A stretch of 64,000 bases of DNA from JACWAE01 sp963847595. Lineage in GTDB: Bacteria; Chloroflexota; Dehalococcoidia; SZUA-161. This document shows positions 1-7,559 of the stretch, piece by piece (positions within the stretch are counted from its first letter, which is position 1; the number at the start of each line of letters is the position of its first letter). A model generated the notes under the pieces. The model was not told the DNA's origin and searched no databases. It saw nothing but the letters and a program-made list of their open reading frames with translations. The position numbers and the translations under genes are program-made. The stretch spans positions 1,488,001 to 1,552,000 of the forward strand of contig CAWKAJ010000002.1 of assembly GCA_963847595.1 (NCBI GenBank). The letters are read 5' to 3'.

Positions 1-465
1 TCCGTCCCTGAGGAAGAAATTAAATATATTCTTGAAGCTGCCAGATTAGCGCCCTCCTGGGCCAATACCCAGTGCTGGCACTTCGTGGTGGTCACTGACC
101 AGGCCGTCAAAGACAATGTTGGCGCGGCAGGGAATAGATGGATCGCCAAAGCCCCCGTGATAATAGTCGCCTGCGCCGAGCCGACACAGCCCGGAGTCAA
201 AGGGGACCAGCACTACTATATGCTGGATATAGGTATCGGCATGGAGCACCTGGTGCTCGCTGCGGCGGAACGCGGCCTGGGCACCTGCTGGATAGGTTGG
301 TTCGACGAAGCCAAGGTGAAGGAGGCACTGGGCGTACCTGAGAACATGCGCGTCGTCGCCGCCACCCCCTTGGGTTATCCTGCCGAGGAGCCGCCCGCCA
401 GAGGCAGGAAGAGCCTTGAAGAGATATTCAGCTATAACCGATACGAGCAGAAAAGTGGCACATAA
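1..465 (+). CDS. Nitroreductase family protein (5' end outside window)
   Basis: FMN-dependent NAD(P)H oxidoreductase of the nitroreductase fold; the substrate cannot be told from sequence. The frame is open from base 1, so the first residues lie outside the window. The visible start carries the N-terminal family signature (A-R-L-A-P-S-W-A-N-T-Q-C-W-H-F, the FMN-contact APSxxNxQxWxF motif). The C-terminal half has the typical GLGTCWIG segment and a TPLGYPAEEP tail. The stop codon is at 463-465. A second, unrelated-length nitroreductase lies at 2999-3793, so two flavoreductases sit within 4 kb. The family is clear; a specific role is not. Confidence 0.9.
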   Translation, partial: SVPEEEIKYILEAARLAPSWANTQCWHFVVVTDQAVKDNVGAAGNRWIAKAPVIIVACAEPTQPGVKGDQHYYMLDIGIGMEHLVLAAAERGLGTCWIGWFDEAKVKEALGVPENMRVVAATPLGYPAEEPPARGRKSLEEIFSYNRYEQKSGT

Positions 466-1051
466 TCCCCAACAAGGGCATCAGCACGCAGGCATGTCCA
501 GCAAAGCGTTTCTCGATGCGGAACGCGTCCTCCAGGAAACCGGCCTTAAGAAAGGCGACAGCTTCCTGGATGTCGGATGCGGAGAAGGGCATTTCTCGAT
601 TGCCGCTTCAAAAATCGTCGGCAACAAAGGCAAAGTGTATGCTCTAGATAGCTACGAGAAGTCCATTGCAGTCCTGAAAGAGCAAATCCATCGCGAGCAT
701 ATTGGAAATATTGAAGCCATCGTAGCCGACGTGACCCAGAAGATGCCGTTGCCCGATGCCATAATAGACGTCGGTCTCATGGCAAATGTAATGCACGGTT
801 TCCTCGCTAACGGAGAAATCCCCGGCGTCATGACGGAGACAGCCAGAGTAATGAAGTCGGGAAGCACGCTCGCCGTGGTGGAGTTCCAGAAAATCGATGG
901 GCCGCCAGGGCCTCCCATATCCATAAGGATGACCCCGGAGGAACTCGAGGCCCTGATCTCCGGCTACGGCTTCAAGAAGGCTAGGGTCGTTGAGGTTGGC
1001 CCGATTCACTATGCTGCAATGTTCCGCGCCGTGCCCCGGAATAGCGGCTGA
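455..1051 (+). CDS. Class I SAM-dependent methyltransferase
   Basis: A Rossmann-fold methyltransferase of about 198 residues. Motif I is LDVGCGEGHFS, followed by the acidic end of strand beta-2 (VYALDSYEKS) and a motif II/post-II region (NVMHGF). These match the UbiE/Methyltransf_11 type, which methylates small molecules or metalloids; the substrate is unknown. Start choice is uncertain: GTG at 455 overlaps the upstream gene by 11 nt, an in-frame ATG at 416 would overlap by 50 nt, and an ATG at 494 would remove the His/Gln-rich lead (HNPQQGHQH). None has a strong ribosome binding site. The overlap suggests translational coupling with the nitroreductase. Confidence 0.87.
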   Translation: MAHNPQQGHQHAGMSSKAFLDAERVLQETGLKKGDSFLDVGCGEGHFSIAASKIVGNKGKVYALDSYEKSIAVLKEQIHREHIGNIEAIVADVTQKMPLPDAIIDVGLMANVMHGFLANGEIPGVMTETARVMKSGSTLAVVEFQKIDGPPGPPISIRMTPEELEALISGYGFKKARVVEVGPIHYAAMFRAVPRNSG

Positions 1052-1065
1052 GACACCTTCCAGAC

Positions 1066-1353
1066 TCATGAGAACGGGGCTGTCCAGAAAGAGAGATTCT
1101 CAATCCCCTGCTGGCACTTGAAAATCTCCCTTATCTCATTCTGCTCCTCTTCGTTAAGAGGCTTCTTCAAATCCGAGTAACCTATGACCTGGGTGAAAGT
1201 CGAGGCAAACCTGCTGCCATCGTCGCTCATCGTGAATCTGCCGCATACATATATGAGCTTTTTCCCTTTGTGCTCCAGCTCAAGCCATTGATACCCGGCA
1301 AGCATGTCTCCATACCATTCTTCCCACTTTTTCTTGAATTCATTCTCTTTCAT
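1066..1353 (-). CDS. Small hypothetical protein (95 aa)
   Basis: No family recognised. The protein is hydrophilic and mixed-charge, with a Trp/Tyr-rich N-terminal third (KKKWEEWYGDMLAGYQWLE) and no signal peptide or membrane segment. I chose the ATG at 1353 because GAGGTG lies 7 nt upstream; an in-frame ATG at 1368 lacks a site. It ends only 15 nt from the convergent methyltransferase stop. The good ribosome binding site and protein-like composition support a real gene, but no function can be assigned. Confidence 0.6.
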   Translation of the reverse strand: MKENEFKKKWEEWYGDMLAGYQWLELEHKGKKLIYVCGRFTMSDDGSRFASTFTQVIGYSDLKKPLNEEEQNEIREIFKCQQGIENLSFWTAPFS

Positions 1354-1397
1354 GGTAAGACACCTCAAACTAATTATATTACATAAACACTGAGAGT

Positions 1398-1856
1398 TCA
1401 GCCGTGACCGGCCGACTTCATTGCCGTGCGCACCTGCTCCAAGAAAACGTCCTTGTTAGACAGGGATATGACCACGTTGCAGCCCTTGCTGCGCCTTATC
1501 TCCACCACGCCCCTGGACGAGGTAGCGAAACGGACCCCATTGTAAGCAAAGGCGCTTGCCCTCGATGCCGGCCGCACCTCTCTTATCGTGGTGAAAGGTA
1601 TATTCCAGGCAAAGGGCCCGCCCAGGACAATTCTCACCTTGTCGCTGTAAACCTGATATTTCCGAGGCATGATTAGCCTGAACAACACGGCGTAGAAGAT
1701 TGTCACCCCGAACATCCCGAAGGCGCTTGCGGTATCCTGGAAAAGGAGGACTATCCCCAGCACCAGAAATATCGCCGGTATGCCCGTCAGCATCAACTTG
1801 GGCCATCTATCCGTCCTGGGTTCATCCTCATAGAGCAAGAAGGCCGGACTTTTCAT
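1398..1856 (-). CDS. Small membrane protein with PH-like domain
   Basis: A 152-residue protein. Two closely spaced hydrophobic segments at about residues 22-60 (LTGIPAIFLVLGIVLLF and FGMFGVTIFYAVLFRLI) are followed by a soluble beta-rich region. That region (YQVYSDKVRIVLGGPFAWNI, then FTTIREVRPAS) resembles bacterial PH domains of the DUF304 type. These are usually membrane-anchored with the PH-like domain in the cytoplasm; the role is unknown. The start at 1856 has GAGG about 9 nt upstream. It is transcribed in the same direction as the PLP enzyme upstream (27-nt gap), so the two may be co-transcribed. Confidence 0.65.
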   Translation of the reverse strand: MKSPAFLLYEDEPRTDRWPKLMLTGIPAIFLVLGIVLLFQDTASAFGMFGVTIFYAVLFRLIMPRKYQVYSDKVRIVLGGPFAWNIPFTTIREVRPASRASAFAYNGVRFATSSRGVVEIRRSKGCNVVISLSNKDVFLEQVRTAMKSAGHG

Positions 1857-1883
1857 CTCTGTGCCTCATTCAATTTAAACATA

Positions 1884-2987
1884 TCAGGTACATGCCTGTC
1901 CAGAGGTTTGTCCATACCCCTCGAAATAGCGGTGAAAGCCCCGGGGCAAGCGGTGATAATCAACGTCAGCTATGGCGCCCGAGAAGTCTCTGGAGTTGTA
2001 GGTATTCCAGAATAGCACCACCCTGTCTCTCAACTCCCCCTTCCCCGCATCATCGAGAAGACAGGCAAATGCCTTCGCCGTGTAAGCAGTGTCTAATTTG
2101 ATCCCCTCTGCCTTCTCCAGCAGACTCATAGCTTTCATTCCCTCCTCGGTAGCAAAGCCGTGCCCTCGACCGAAAAAGCCATGCCGTATATCTATTTCCC
2201 TATCGGAACATTCGAGTCTGGGGAACGCTGGGTCCAGCGAGTGCAGAAGCGAGGCTGTCTCATTGTAGAGTCTGGCCATTTTCCGCGGTTCGGCAAGTTT
2301 CTCCTCCGCCACACGTACACAGACCACCTGACTTTTCAGGTTCGCCGCCTTGATACCCAGCATTAGCCCCACTGCCGTGCCCCCGCTGCCCTTCGCCACA
2401 TAAATGCGGTCCGGCTCGGGCATTTCCCCGGCCATAATCTGTTCCTTGAGTTCAAACGCTGCGTTGACGAAGCCGATTGTCCCCAGAGGCGAGGAGCCGC
2501 GACCGGGGATGAACTGAGGGAACCTCCCGTATTTCAACTTGTGCCAGAGAAGCTGGTAGGCCGTGGCTAAGATGAGCAATTGCTTGCTTTGCCGATGATG
2601 AAGCTCCGCCCCGCAATGGTAGGTCATCAGGAGATTGGAGCTAGCGTAGGCGACTTGAGGCTCGGGCATCATCATGGAGATACTCTTAAGTCCTATCTGC
2701 TGAGCGGCGACAGCCGTGACCACGGCATGGTTGGCTCCTGCAAAGCCGAAGGTGAGGACCTCTTTTATACCCGACTTCAGGGCATGTCCCAGTATAAACT
2801 CAAACTTACGTACCTTGTTCCCGCCGTAAACCCTGCCGCTCACGTCGTCACGCTTTATGTAAAGATTATAGACCCCTATATCACCACCCAATTTCTCCAG
2901 CTTATGCACAGGGGTAGGGAATCCACCCAGAGACACGTATGATAGTCTCTCGCTCAGCAGGGGATAATGCTTGAATAGTGGAATCAT
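1884..2987 (-). CDS. D-cysteine desulfhydrase / ACC deaminase family PLP enzyme
   Basis: Fold-type II PLP enzyme of 367 residues. The PLP-lysine region is YGGNKVRKFEF near residues 55-65, as in D-cysteine desulfhydrase and 1-aminocyclopropane-1-carboxylate deaminase. The phosphate-binding glycine loop is KGSGGTAVGL. Members eliminate H2S and ammonia from D-cysteine or open the ACC ring, and sequence alone does not separate the two. The C-terminal part (LDTAYTAKAF...VLFWNTYNSRDFSG) matches the family. Length is slightly above the usual 330-345 residues. It is followed after 27 nt by the small membrane protein and preceded after 11 nt by a nitroreductase, forming a likely co-transcribed run on the minus strand. 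Confidence 0.88.
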   Translation of the reverse strand: MIPLFKHYPLLSERLSYVSLGGFPTPVHKLEKLGGDIGVYNLYIKRDDVSGRVYGGNKVRKFEFILGHALKSGIKEVLTFGFAGANHAVVTAVAAQQIGLKSISMMMPEPQVAYASSNLLMTYHCGAELHHRQSKQLLILATAYQLLWHKLKYGRFPQFIPGRGSSPLGTIGFVNAAFELKEQIMAGEMPEPDRIYVAKGSGGTAVGLMLGIKAANLKSQVVCVRVAEEKLAEPRKMARLYNETASLLHSLDPAFPRLECSDREIDIRHGFFGRGHGFATEEGMKAMSLLEKAEGIKLDTAYTAKAFACLLDDAGKGELRDRVVLFWNTYNSRDFSGAIADVDYHRLPRGFHRYFEGYGQTSGQACT

Positions 2988-2998
2988 CCTCTATTTGC

Positions 2999-3793
2999 TC
3001 ATGCCGTGAACCTGGCAACCTGGGGTGCTTCCAATAGTTCCCATCTGCCTTTTGCACCGCTGTCCAGCGCAGCCGCCTCAATATGCAGCATGGCAATGCC
3101 GCAGTCCAGGCGTTTGGATATGCCCCATTCCAACAAAGAGCTGTCCACAGAGATGGTTATGCTATTCGGCTCTACGTAGAAGCGCCAGGGCTGCCTGTTC
3201 ACAGCGGAGGGAGCAAGCCTCGCCGCCTCCAGCGCCGACTTGATCCAATCAGGCCATTCCTTCTCGTCCAACCCTGAAACCATCTCCGCCAGCGGTTTAC
3301 GCCGGTGGAACGTACCGAACGCAGTCTGAACCCTTTCGCCCAGAGAGAATTCCGTTACGGCGTAACCAACCGGGGTTACGGCAAATACCTTTTCGGTCTT
3401 GCCTGCGCCCACGATGGACTCCGCGAGCCCGCGGCGGAAAAACATAGACCCGCCTACCCAGCACGTGCCCAGGCCCATAGCTGTTGCCTCGAGAACGATG
3501 CCTTCTCCGGTGTAGCCGATCTTCTCGTTGACATAACGGTCATCGATATCGCCGATGAAAGCGATGAGAGCCTGAGCGCCTTTGATTTTGCCGTAAGAGG
3601 CAACGATGCCCCTGAGCACTTCATCTGGCGACCTGGTTATCAGCTCTGCGCGAGCCTGAGCATAAGGCCTGAATTCCCGGCAAATCGTTTGGAGCTGAGC
3701 CAGTTGAGCTGGCTCCAAAGGAATGCGGTTGTACCTGCGCCTTGATCTTCTGATAGATATGGCCGCATGCCATCGAGAAAACGGAATCTCCAT
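2999..3793 (-). CDS. Nitroreductase family protein, two-lobed type
   Basis: A 264-residue FMN oxidoreductase of the 'putative TM nitroreductase' type, in which one chain holds two nitroreductase-like halves. The N-terminal signature is SIRRSRRRYNR. The central part has GIVLEATAMGLGTCWVGG, the same GLGTCW motif as the gene at 1-465. The second half carries EAARLAPSAVNRQPWRF, the FMN-contact motif. Substrate unknown. It lies first in a minus-strand run with the PLP enzyme and the small membrane protein. The 140-bp space to argB is divergent and AT-rich, probably holding both promoters, though I could not place convincing -35/-10 pairs. Confidence 0.88.
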   Translation of the reverse strand: MEIPFSRWHAAISIRRSRRRYNRIPLEPAQLAQLQTICREFRPYAQARAELITRSPDEVLRGIVASYGKIKGAQALIAFIGDIDDRYVNEKIGYTGEGIVLEATAMGLGTCWVGGSMFFRRGLAESIVGAGKTEKVFAVTPVGYAVTEFSLGERVQTAFGTFHRRKPLAEMVSGLDEKEWPDWIKSALEAARLAPSAVNRQPWRFYVEPNSITISVDSSLLEWGISKRLDCGIAMLHIEAAALDSGAKGRWELLEAPQVARFTA

Positions 3794-3932
3794 TTACACT
3801 AACGCCTCTTAAAGCATGATGGCACTTTTTGCATAAAACCGCAACAAAGGGGCGCTGGACGCTCCTGCATATCTGTGATAATATTGGTACTCAAATTTGT
3901 GTTATGATTAAGTGTCAAGTAGGTATGAATCC

Positions 3933-4736
3933 ATGCAACGCAAGCGCAGTTCAACCAAAACAATCGTAATCAAGATCGGCGGCTCCACGCTGGGCAGCCA
4001 TGACACCACGCTCGACGACCTGGTGTCCCTTCAGAAAAAGGGCCTCCTGCCCGTGGTGGTTCACGGCGGCGGCAACAAGATCACCGAGTGGCTCAAGAAG
4101 ATGGGAGTCTCCACCACCTTCGTGCGCGGCATGAGGGTGACCGATGCCGCAACCCTTGAGGTAGTCATCGCTGTGCTCGCCGGGCTGGTCAATAAAGAAC
4201 TCGTGGCCGCTATCACATCCAAGGGAGGCAAGGCTATCGGACTGAGCGGGGCAGACGGCGGACTTATCCAGGCCAAAATCGAGAATCCCGAGCTTGGCTA
4301 CGTGGGCGAGGTGGTGAAGGTCAACGCCGAGCCGATTAAAGCCGTCCTCAGCGCAGGGTATATCCCTGTAATCGCCCCCGGCGGATTCAGGATAGCCAGT
4401 GGAAATGGCGACCGTGAGATGCTGCTTAACATAAATGGCGACGTAGTGGCCAGCGAGATCGCAGGCGCACTCAAAGCGGAGAGGCTCATCTTCCTCACCG
4501 ATGTCCCTGGCGTCCGCGATAACAAAGGAAAATTCCGGCCCAGGCTCTCCGCCGCCGAAGCTAAGGATATGATAGCTTCAGGAGTTATCGCAGGAGGGAT
4601 GATACCCAAGGTGGAGGCCTGTCTCAATGCCCTCTCGCGCGTTCCTTCGACTCAGATTGTTGATGGCCGCACCGCCGGCGCACTGCTCTCCGCCATAAAG
4701 GGAGACGCGATAGGCACAAAAATAGAATCAACTTAA
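3933..4736 (+). CDS. argB: Acetylglutamate kinase
   Basis: Phosphorylates N-acetylglutamate in arginine synthesis. Amino-acid-kinase fold with all expected motifs: IKIGGSTLG near the start, VVVHGGGNKI (substrate/ATP glycine loop), INGDVVASEIAGAL, FLTDVPGV, and a C-terminal GGMIPKVEA segment. The ATG at 3933 follows a GTAGGT at 8-nt spacing; an in-frame GTG at 3912 adds seven residues with no better site. The N-terminal extension typical of strongly arginine-inhibited kinases is not seen. It leads an argB-argD-argG-argH cluster; argC and argJ are not in the window. The argD gene follows after a spacer occupied by a dispersed repeat. Confidence 0.96.
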   Translation: MQRKRSSTKTIVIKIGGSTLGSHDTTLDDLVSLQKKGLLPVVVHGGGNKITEWLKKMGVSTTFVRGMRVTDAATLEVVIAVLAGLVNKELVAAITSKGGKAIGLSGADGGLIQAKIENPELGYVGEVVKVNAEPIKAVLSAGYIPVIAPGGFRIASGNGDREMLLNINGDVVASEIAGALKAERLIFLTDVPGVRDNKGKFRPRLSAAEAKDMIASGVIAGGMIPKVEACLNALSRVPSTQIVDGRTAGALLSAIKGDAIGTKIEST

Positions 4737-4755
4737 GCATTCAGTTTTCAAATAC

Positions 4756-4850
4756 CTGGGGAGTGCAGAGGGGCTTAGCCCCTCTGTTGGGGGCTGGGGG
4801 TGTCCCCCAAGTTTTCCAAATCCCCCAAGACTGGGGGATTTAGGGGGTTG
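4756..4850 (+). repeat. Dispersed ~95-bp hairpin-rich repeat, copy 1 (argB-argD spacer)
   Basis: Begins with GGGGAGTGCAGAGGGGC, forms a hairpin (AGAGGGGCttaGCCCCTCT), continues through a G-rich/C-rich pair (GGGGGTGTCCCCC) and ends with a third hairpin (ATCCCCCAAGACTGGGGGAT) plus AGGGGGTTGA. A very similar element lies at 6146-6240 in the next spacer and a diverged, rearranged one at 26876-26985. It fills almost the whole argB-argD gap. Its terminal AGGGGG is the only purine-rich stretch near the argD ATG. Confidence 0.85.
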
Positions 4851-4859
4851 ATAAAAACA

Positions 4860-6041
4860 ATGACCGACTGGCAGAAACTGGAAAGCAAATACTTCATGCC
4901 CACCATCAAACGCATGCCTATAACCCTGGTCAAGGGCAAGGGGGTGCGGGTGTGGGACGATAATGGCAAGGATTACCTGGACTTCACGGCAGGCTGGGGC
5001 GTGAACAGTCTGGGGCACTGCCATCCCGCCGTGGCGGGTGCTATCGCTGAGCAGGCCAAAACCCTAATCCAGACATCCAACCAGTTCTACACCATACCCC
5101 AGCTACAGCTCGCTGAGCTGCTTATGGAGAATAGCTGCTTCGACAAGGTCTTTTTCTGCAACAGCGGCGCCGAGGCCAACGAGGGCGCGGTGAAGCTGGC
5201 ACGCCGCTATGGCAAGCTCCATCTGGACGGCGCCTACAAGGTGATCACTGCGCTGAACTCTTTCCACGGACGTACCCTGGCGATGACCGCTGCCACCGGA
5301 CAGCGCAAATTCCATGAGCCTTATTCGCCCATCCCCGACGGCTTCGTCAATGTGGAGTACGACAACGTTGGTGCTATCAAAAAGGCGACCTCTGCGCAGA
5401 CCTGCGCTGTGATGCTCGAGCCGATACAGGGCGAGGGCGGCGTCAATGTCCCCGACGACGGCTATCTCAAGGCTGTGCGGGCCTGGTGCGACCAGAAAGG
5501 GATTCTCCTCATACTGGACGAGGTGCAGACCGGGATCGGGCGCATCGGGACGCTTTTCGGCTACGAGCAGTTCGGCATCGAGCCCGATATCATCACCCTG
5601 GCCAAAGGACTGGGCGGCGGCATACCCATCGGGGCGCTTCTGACCAAAGAGAAATCAGCCGTCTTCGCGCTGGGCGAGCATGGCTCCACGTTCGGCGGCA
5701 ACCCCTTGGCCTGCGCTGCAGGCTACGCCACCTTGAACTTTGTCATCGAAAATGATATACCAAGTAAGGTGAAAAGGAGCGGGGATTACCTAATAGACCA
5801 GCTAAAAAAGCTCAAGGCTAAATACGATTTCATCGTGGAGGTACGGGGTCGCGGCCTTCTGGTAGCCATCCAGTTCAACAGCGACCTCACCCAGAACATA
5901 GTTAAGTCGTGTATGGAGCGTGGGCTCCTGCTCAATCCGGTGAAGCCGAACGCCATTCGCTTCATGCCTCCGCTGACCATCGTCAAGAGGGAAATAGACG
6001 AAGCGATAGGCATCCTGGATAAGGTTCTGGCAAAGGCGTAG
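4860..6041 (+). CDS. argD: Acetylornithine aminotransferase
   Basis: PLP fold-type I class III aminotransferase that converts N-acetylglutamate semialdehyde to acetylornithine; relatives also act on succinyl-diaminopimelate semialdehyde. Family blocks seen: FTAGWGVNSLGHCHP, FFCNSGAEANEGAVKLAR, FHGRTLAMTAATGQ, MLEPIQGEGGVN, LILDEVQTGIGRIG and the PLP-lysine segment ITLAKGLGGGIPIGA. From the ATG at 4860 it is 393 residues, a normal length. A GTG at 4800 in frame would translate the upstream repeat and is rejected. Ribosome binding is unclear: the nearest candidate is AGGGGG at the end of the repeat, about 14 nt upstream. Confidence 0.96.
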   Translation: MTDWQKLESKYFMPTIKRMPITLVKGKGVRVWDDNGKDYLDFTAGWGVNSLGHCHPAVAGAIAEQAKTLIQTSNQFYTIPQLQLAELLMENSCFDKVFFCNSGAEANEGAVKLARRYGKLHLDGAYKVITALNSFHGRTLAMTAATGQRKFHEPYSPIPDGFVNVEYDNVGAIKKATSAQTCAVMLEPIQGEGGVNVPDDGYLKAVRAWCDQKGILLILDEVQTGIGRIGTLFGYEQFGIEPDIITLAKGLGGGIPIGALLTKEKSAVFALGEHGSTFGGNPLACAAGYATLNFVIENDIPSKVKRSGDYLIDQLKKLKAKYDFIVEVRGRGLLVAIQFNSDLTQNIVKSCMERGLLLNPVKPNAIRFMPPLTIVKREIDEAIGILDKVLAKA

Positions 6042-6085
6042 CATACTCCAAGGCAGTTACAAAAGGCAAAGCGCATATTGAAAAA

Positions 6086-6114
6086 TGTAGGGGCGGGGTT
6101 CCCTCGCCCCATAG
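6086..6114. repeat. GTAGGGGC-type palindrome, diverged copy
   Basis: TGTAGGGGCGGGG, then GTTCC, then CTCGCCCC forms an imperfect hairpin downstream of argD. The right arm ends CCCCATAG instead of CCCCTAC. It belongs to the palindrome family described at 16272-16386 and 20601-20792. It may act as a weak terminator, but no T-run follows. Confidence 0.7.
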
Positions 6115-6120
6115 TTAGGT

Positions 6121-6292
6121 AAAAACTAAAGAGAGGAACAACTTAGAGGGGGAGTGCAGAGGGGCAAAGCCCCTTTGCCAGGGGTTTGGGGTATCCCCCA
6201 ATTTCCAACTTCCCCCAAGACTGGGGGATACAGGGGGTTGAATAGAACTAATCCCTTCGGAGCAAGGTCAAAAAACGAAAGAGAGGAACAAC
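6121..6292 (+). repeat. Dispersed ~95-bp repeat, copy 2, flanked by 22-bp direct repeats
   Basis: The core at 6146-6240 matches the element at 4756-4850: GGGGGAGTGCAGAGGGGC, a GGGGcaaaGCCCC hairpin, and the ...CCCCCAAGACTGGGGGAT hairpin with AGGGGGTTGA. It is flanked by near-identical 22-bp segments at 6121-6142 and 6271-6292 (AAAAACtAAAGAGAGGAAC against AAAAACgAAAGAGAGGAAC, 21 of 22 bases equal). The right copy contains the GAGAGG ribosome binding site of argG; the left copy is a non-functional duplicate. The arrangement resembles a target duplication around an inserted element. Confidence 0.8.
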
Positions 6293-6293
6293 A

Positions 6294-7530
6294 TTGAAAG
6301 ACAAGGTAGTTCTGGCTTATAGTGGCGGCCTCGATACCTCGGTCGCCATACGCTGGATCGGCGAAAAATACCAGATGAAAGTCATTGCCCTGAGCATAGA
6401 CCTCGGGGCGGAGAAGGACTACGAGGGTATTCGCAAAAAGGCGCTCAAGGTAGGGGCAGCCAAAGCCCTGGTGATGGATGCCAAAGACCAGTTCATCAAC
6501 GATTACGTCTTCCCCGCCCTCCAGGCAGATGCCATATATGAGGGGCAATACACTCTTGCCACTGCACTGGCGCGCCCTCTCATAGCCAAGCTCATGGTGG
6601 AAGTAGCTCTCAAAGACAAGGCGACAGCGGTGGCTCACGGCTGCACTGGCAAGGGCAATGACCAGGTCAGGTTCGATGTAGCTGTACTCGCCCTGGCCCC
6701 GCAACTTGACGTAATAGCGCCGGCGCGCGAGTGGGGTTTCACCAGGGAGGAGACCATCGAGTACGCCCAAAAGTATGGCATACCTGTGCCGGTAACTGTG
6801 AAAAGCCCTTATTCCATAGACGAGAACCTATGGGGCAAGAGCATCGAGTGTGGCATACTGGAAGACCCCTGGGCCGAGCCGCCGGAGGAGGTCTTCACCT
6901 GGACCAAGTCACCTGAGAAGGCGCCTAACAAGGCACGTTATGTCGAGATAGGCTTCCGGGCAGGGCATACCCATCAGCCTGGACGGCAAGAGCATGGGCG
7001 GCGTCGAGCTGGTGGAGAAGCTTAACGCTATCGCCGGAGAACATGGCGTAGGCAGGATAGACCACCTGGAAAACCGTCTGGTGGGCATAAAATCGAGGGA
7101 GGTCTATGAGGCTCCGGCAGCTACCGTGCTGCTCGCAGCTCACCTTGCGCTGGAGCAGATGACGCTGGCCAAAGACCAGCTTCGCTTCAAAGCACGCGTG
7201 GCCCAAGATTACGCTGACTCAGTCTACAACGGCCTCTGGTTCTCGGCCATGCACGATGACCTCACAGCTTATGTCAAGAGTACGCAGACTCACGTGGATG
7301 GCACAGTTCGGGTGAAGTTGTTCAAAGGTAAGGCGACCGTGGTCGGTCGCAAGTCGCCCCAGTCGCTCTACAGCTACAAGCTTGCCACCTATGACAAAGA
7401 GGACAAGTTCGACCAGAGCGCCTCGGTGGGCTTCATTCAGATATTCGGCCTGCCGGTGAAGACACAGGCTCAGGTGCAGAGGAAGCTGGGCAAGAGTCTC
7501 CGCAAAATCGGGGAAAGCGAATTCATTTGA
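6294..7530 (+). pseudogene. argG: Argininosuccinate synthase, broken by a one-base frameshift
   Basis: Joins citrulline and aspartate using ATP in arginine synthesis. The TTG start at 6294 follows GAGAGG; the protein begins MKDKVVLAYSGGLDTS with the pyrophosphate-loop motif. The first frame runs correctly to IGFRAG and then goes out of frame. The correct continuation (IPISLDGKSMGGVELVEKL) is in the +1 frame and runs to the stop at 7530. The join is at the GGG at 6963-6965 within GCAGGGCATA: removing one G restores GFRAGIPISLDG. The rest of both parts is fully conserved and the total would be the usual ~411 residues. Either a very recent mutation or, more likely, an assembly/sequencing error, since argB, argD and argH are intact. 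Confidence 0.9.
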
Positions 7531-7559
7531 AATACATCTAAACTGGAAGTCAGAAATTT

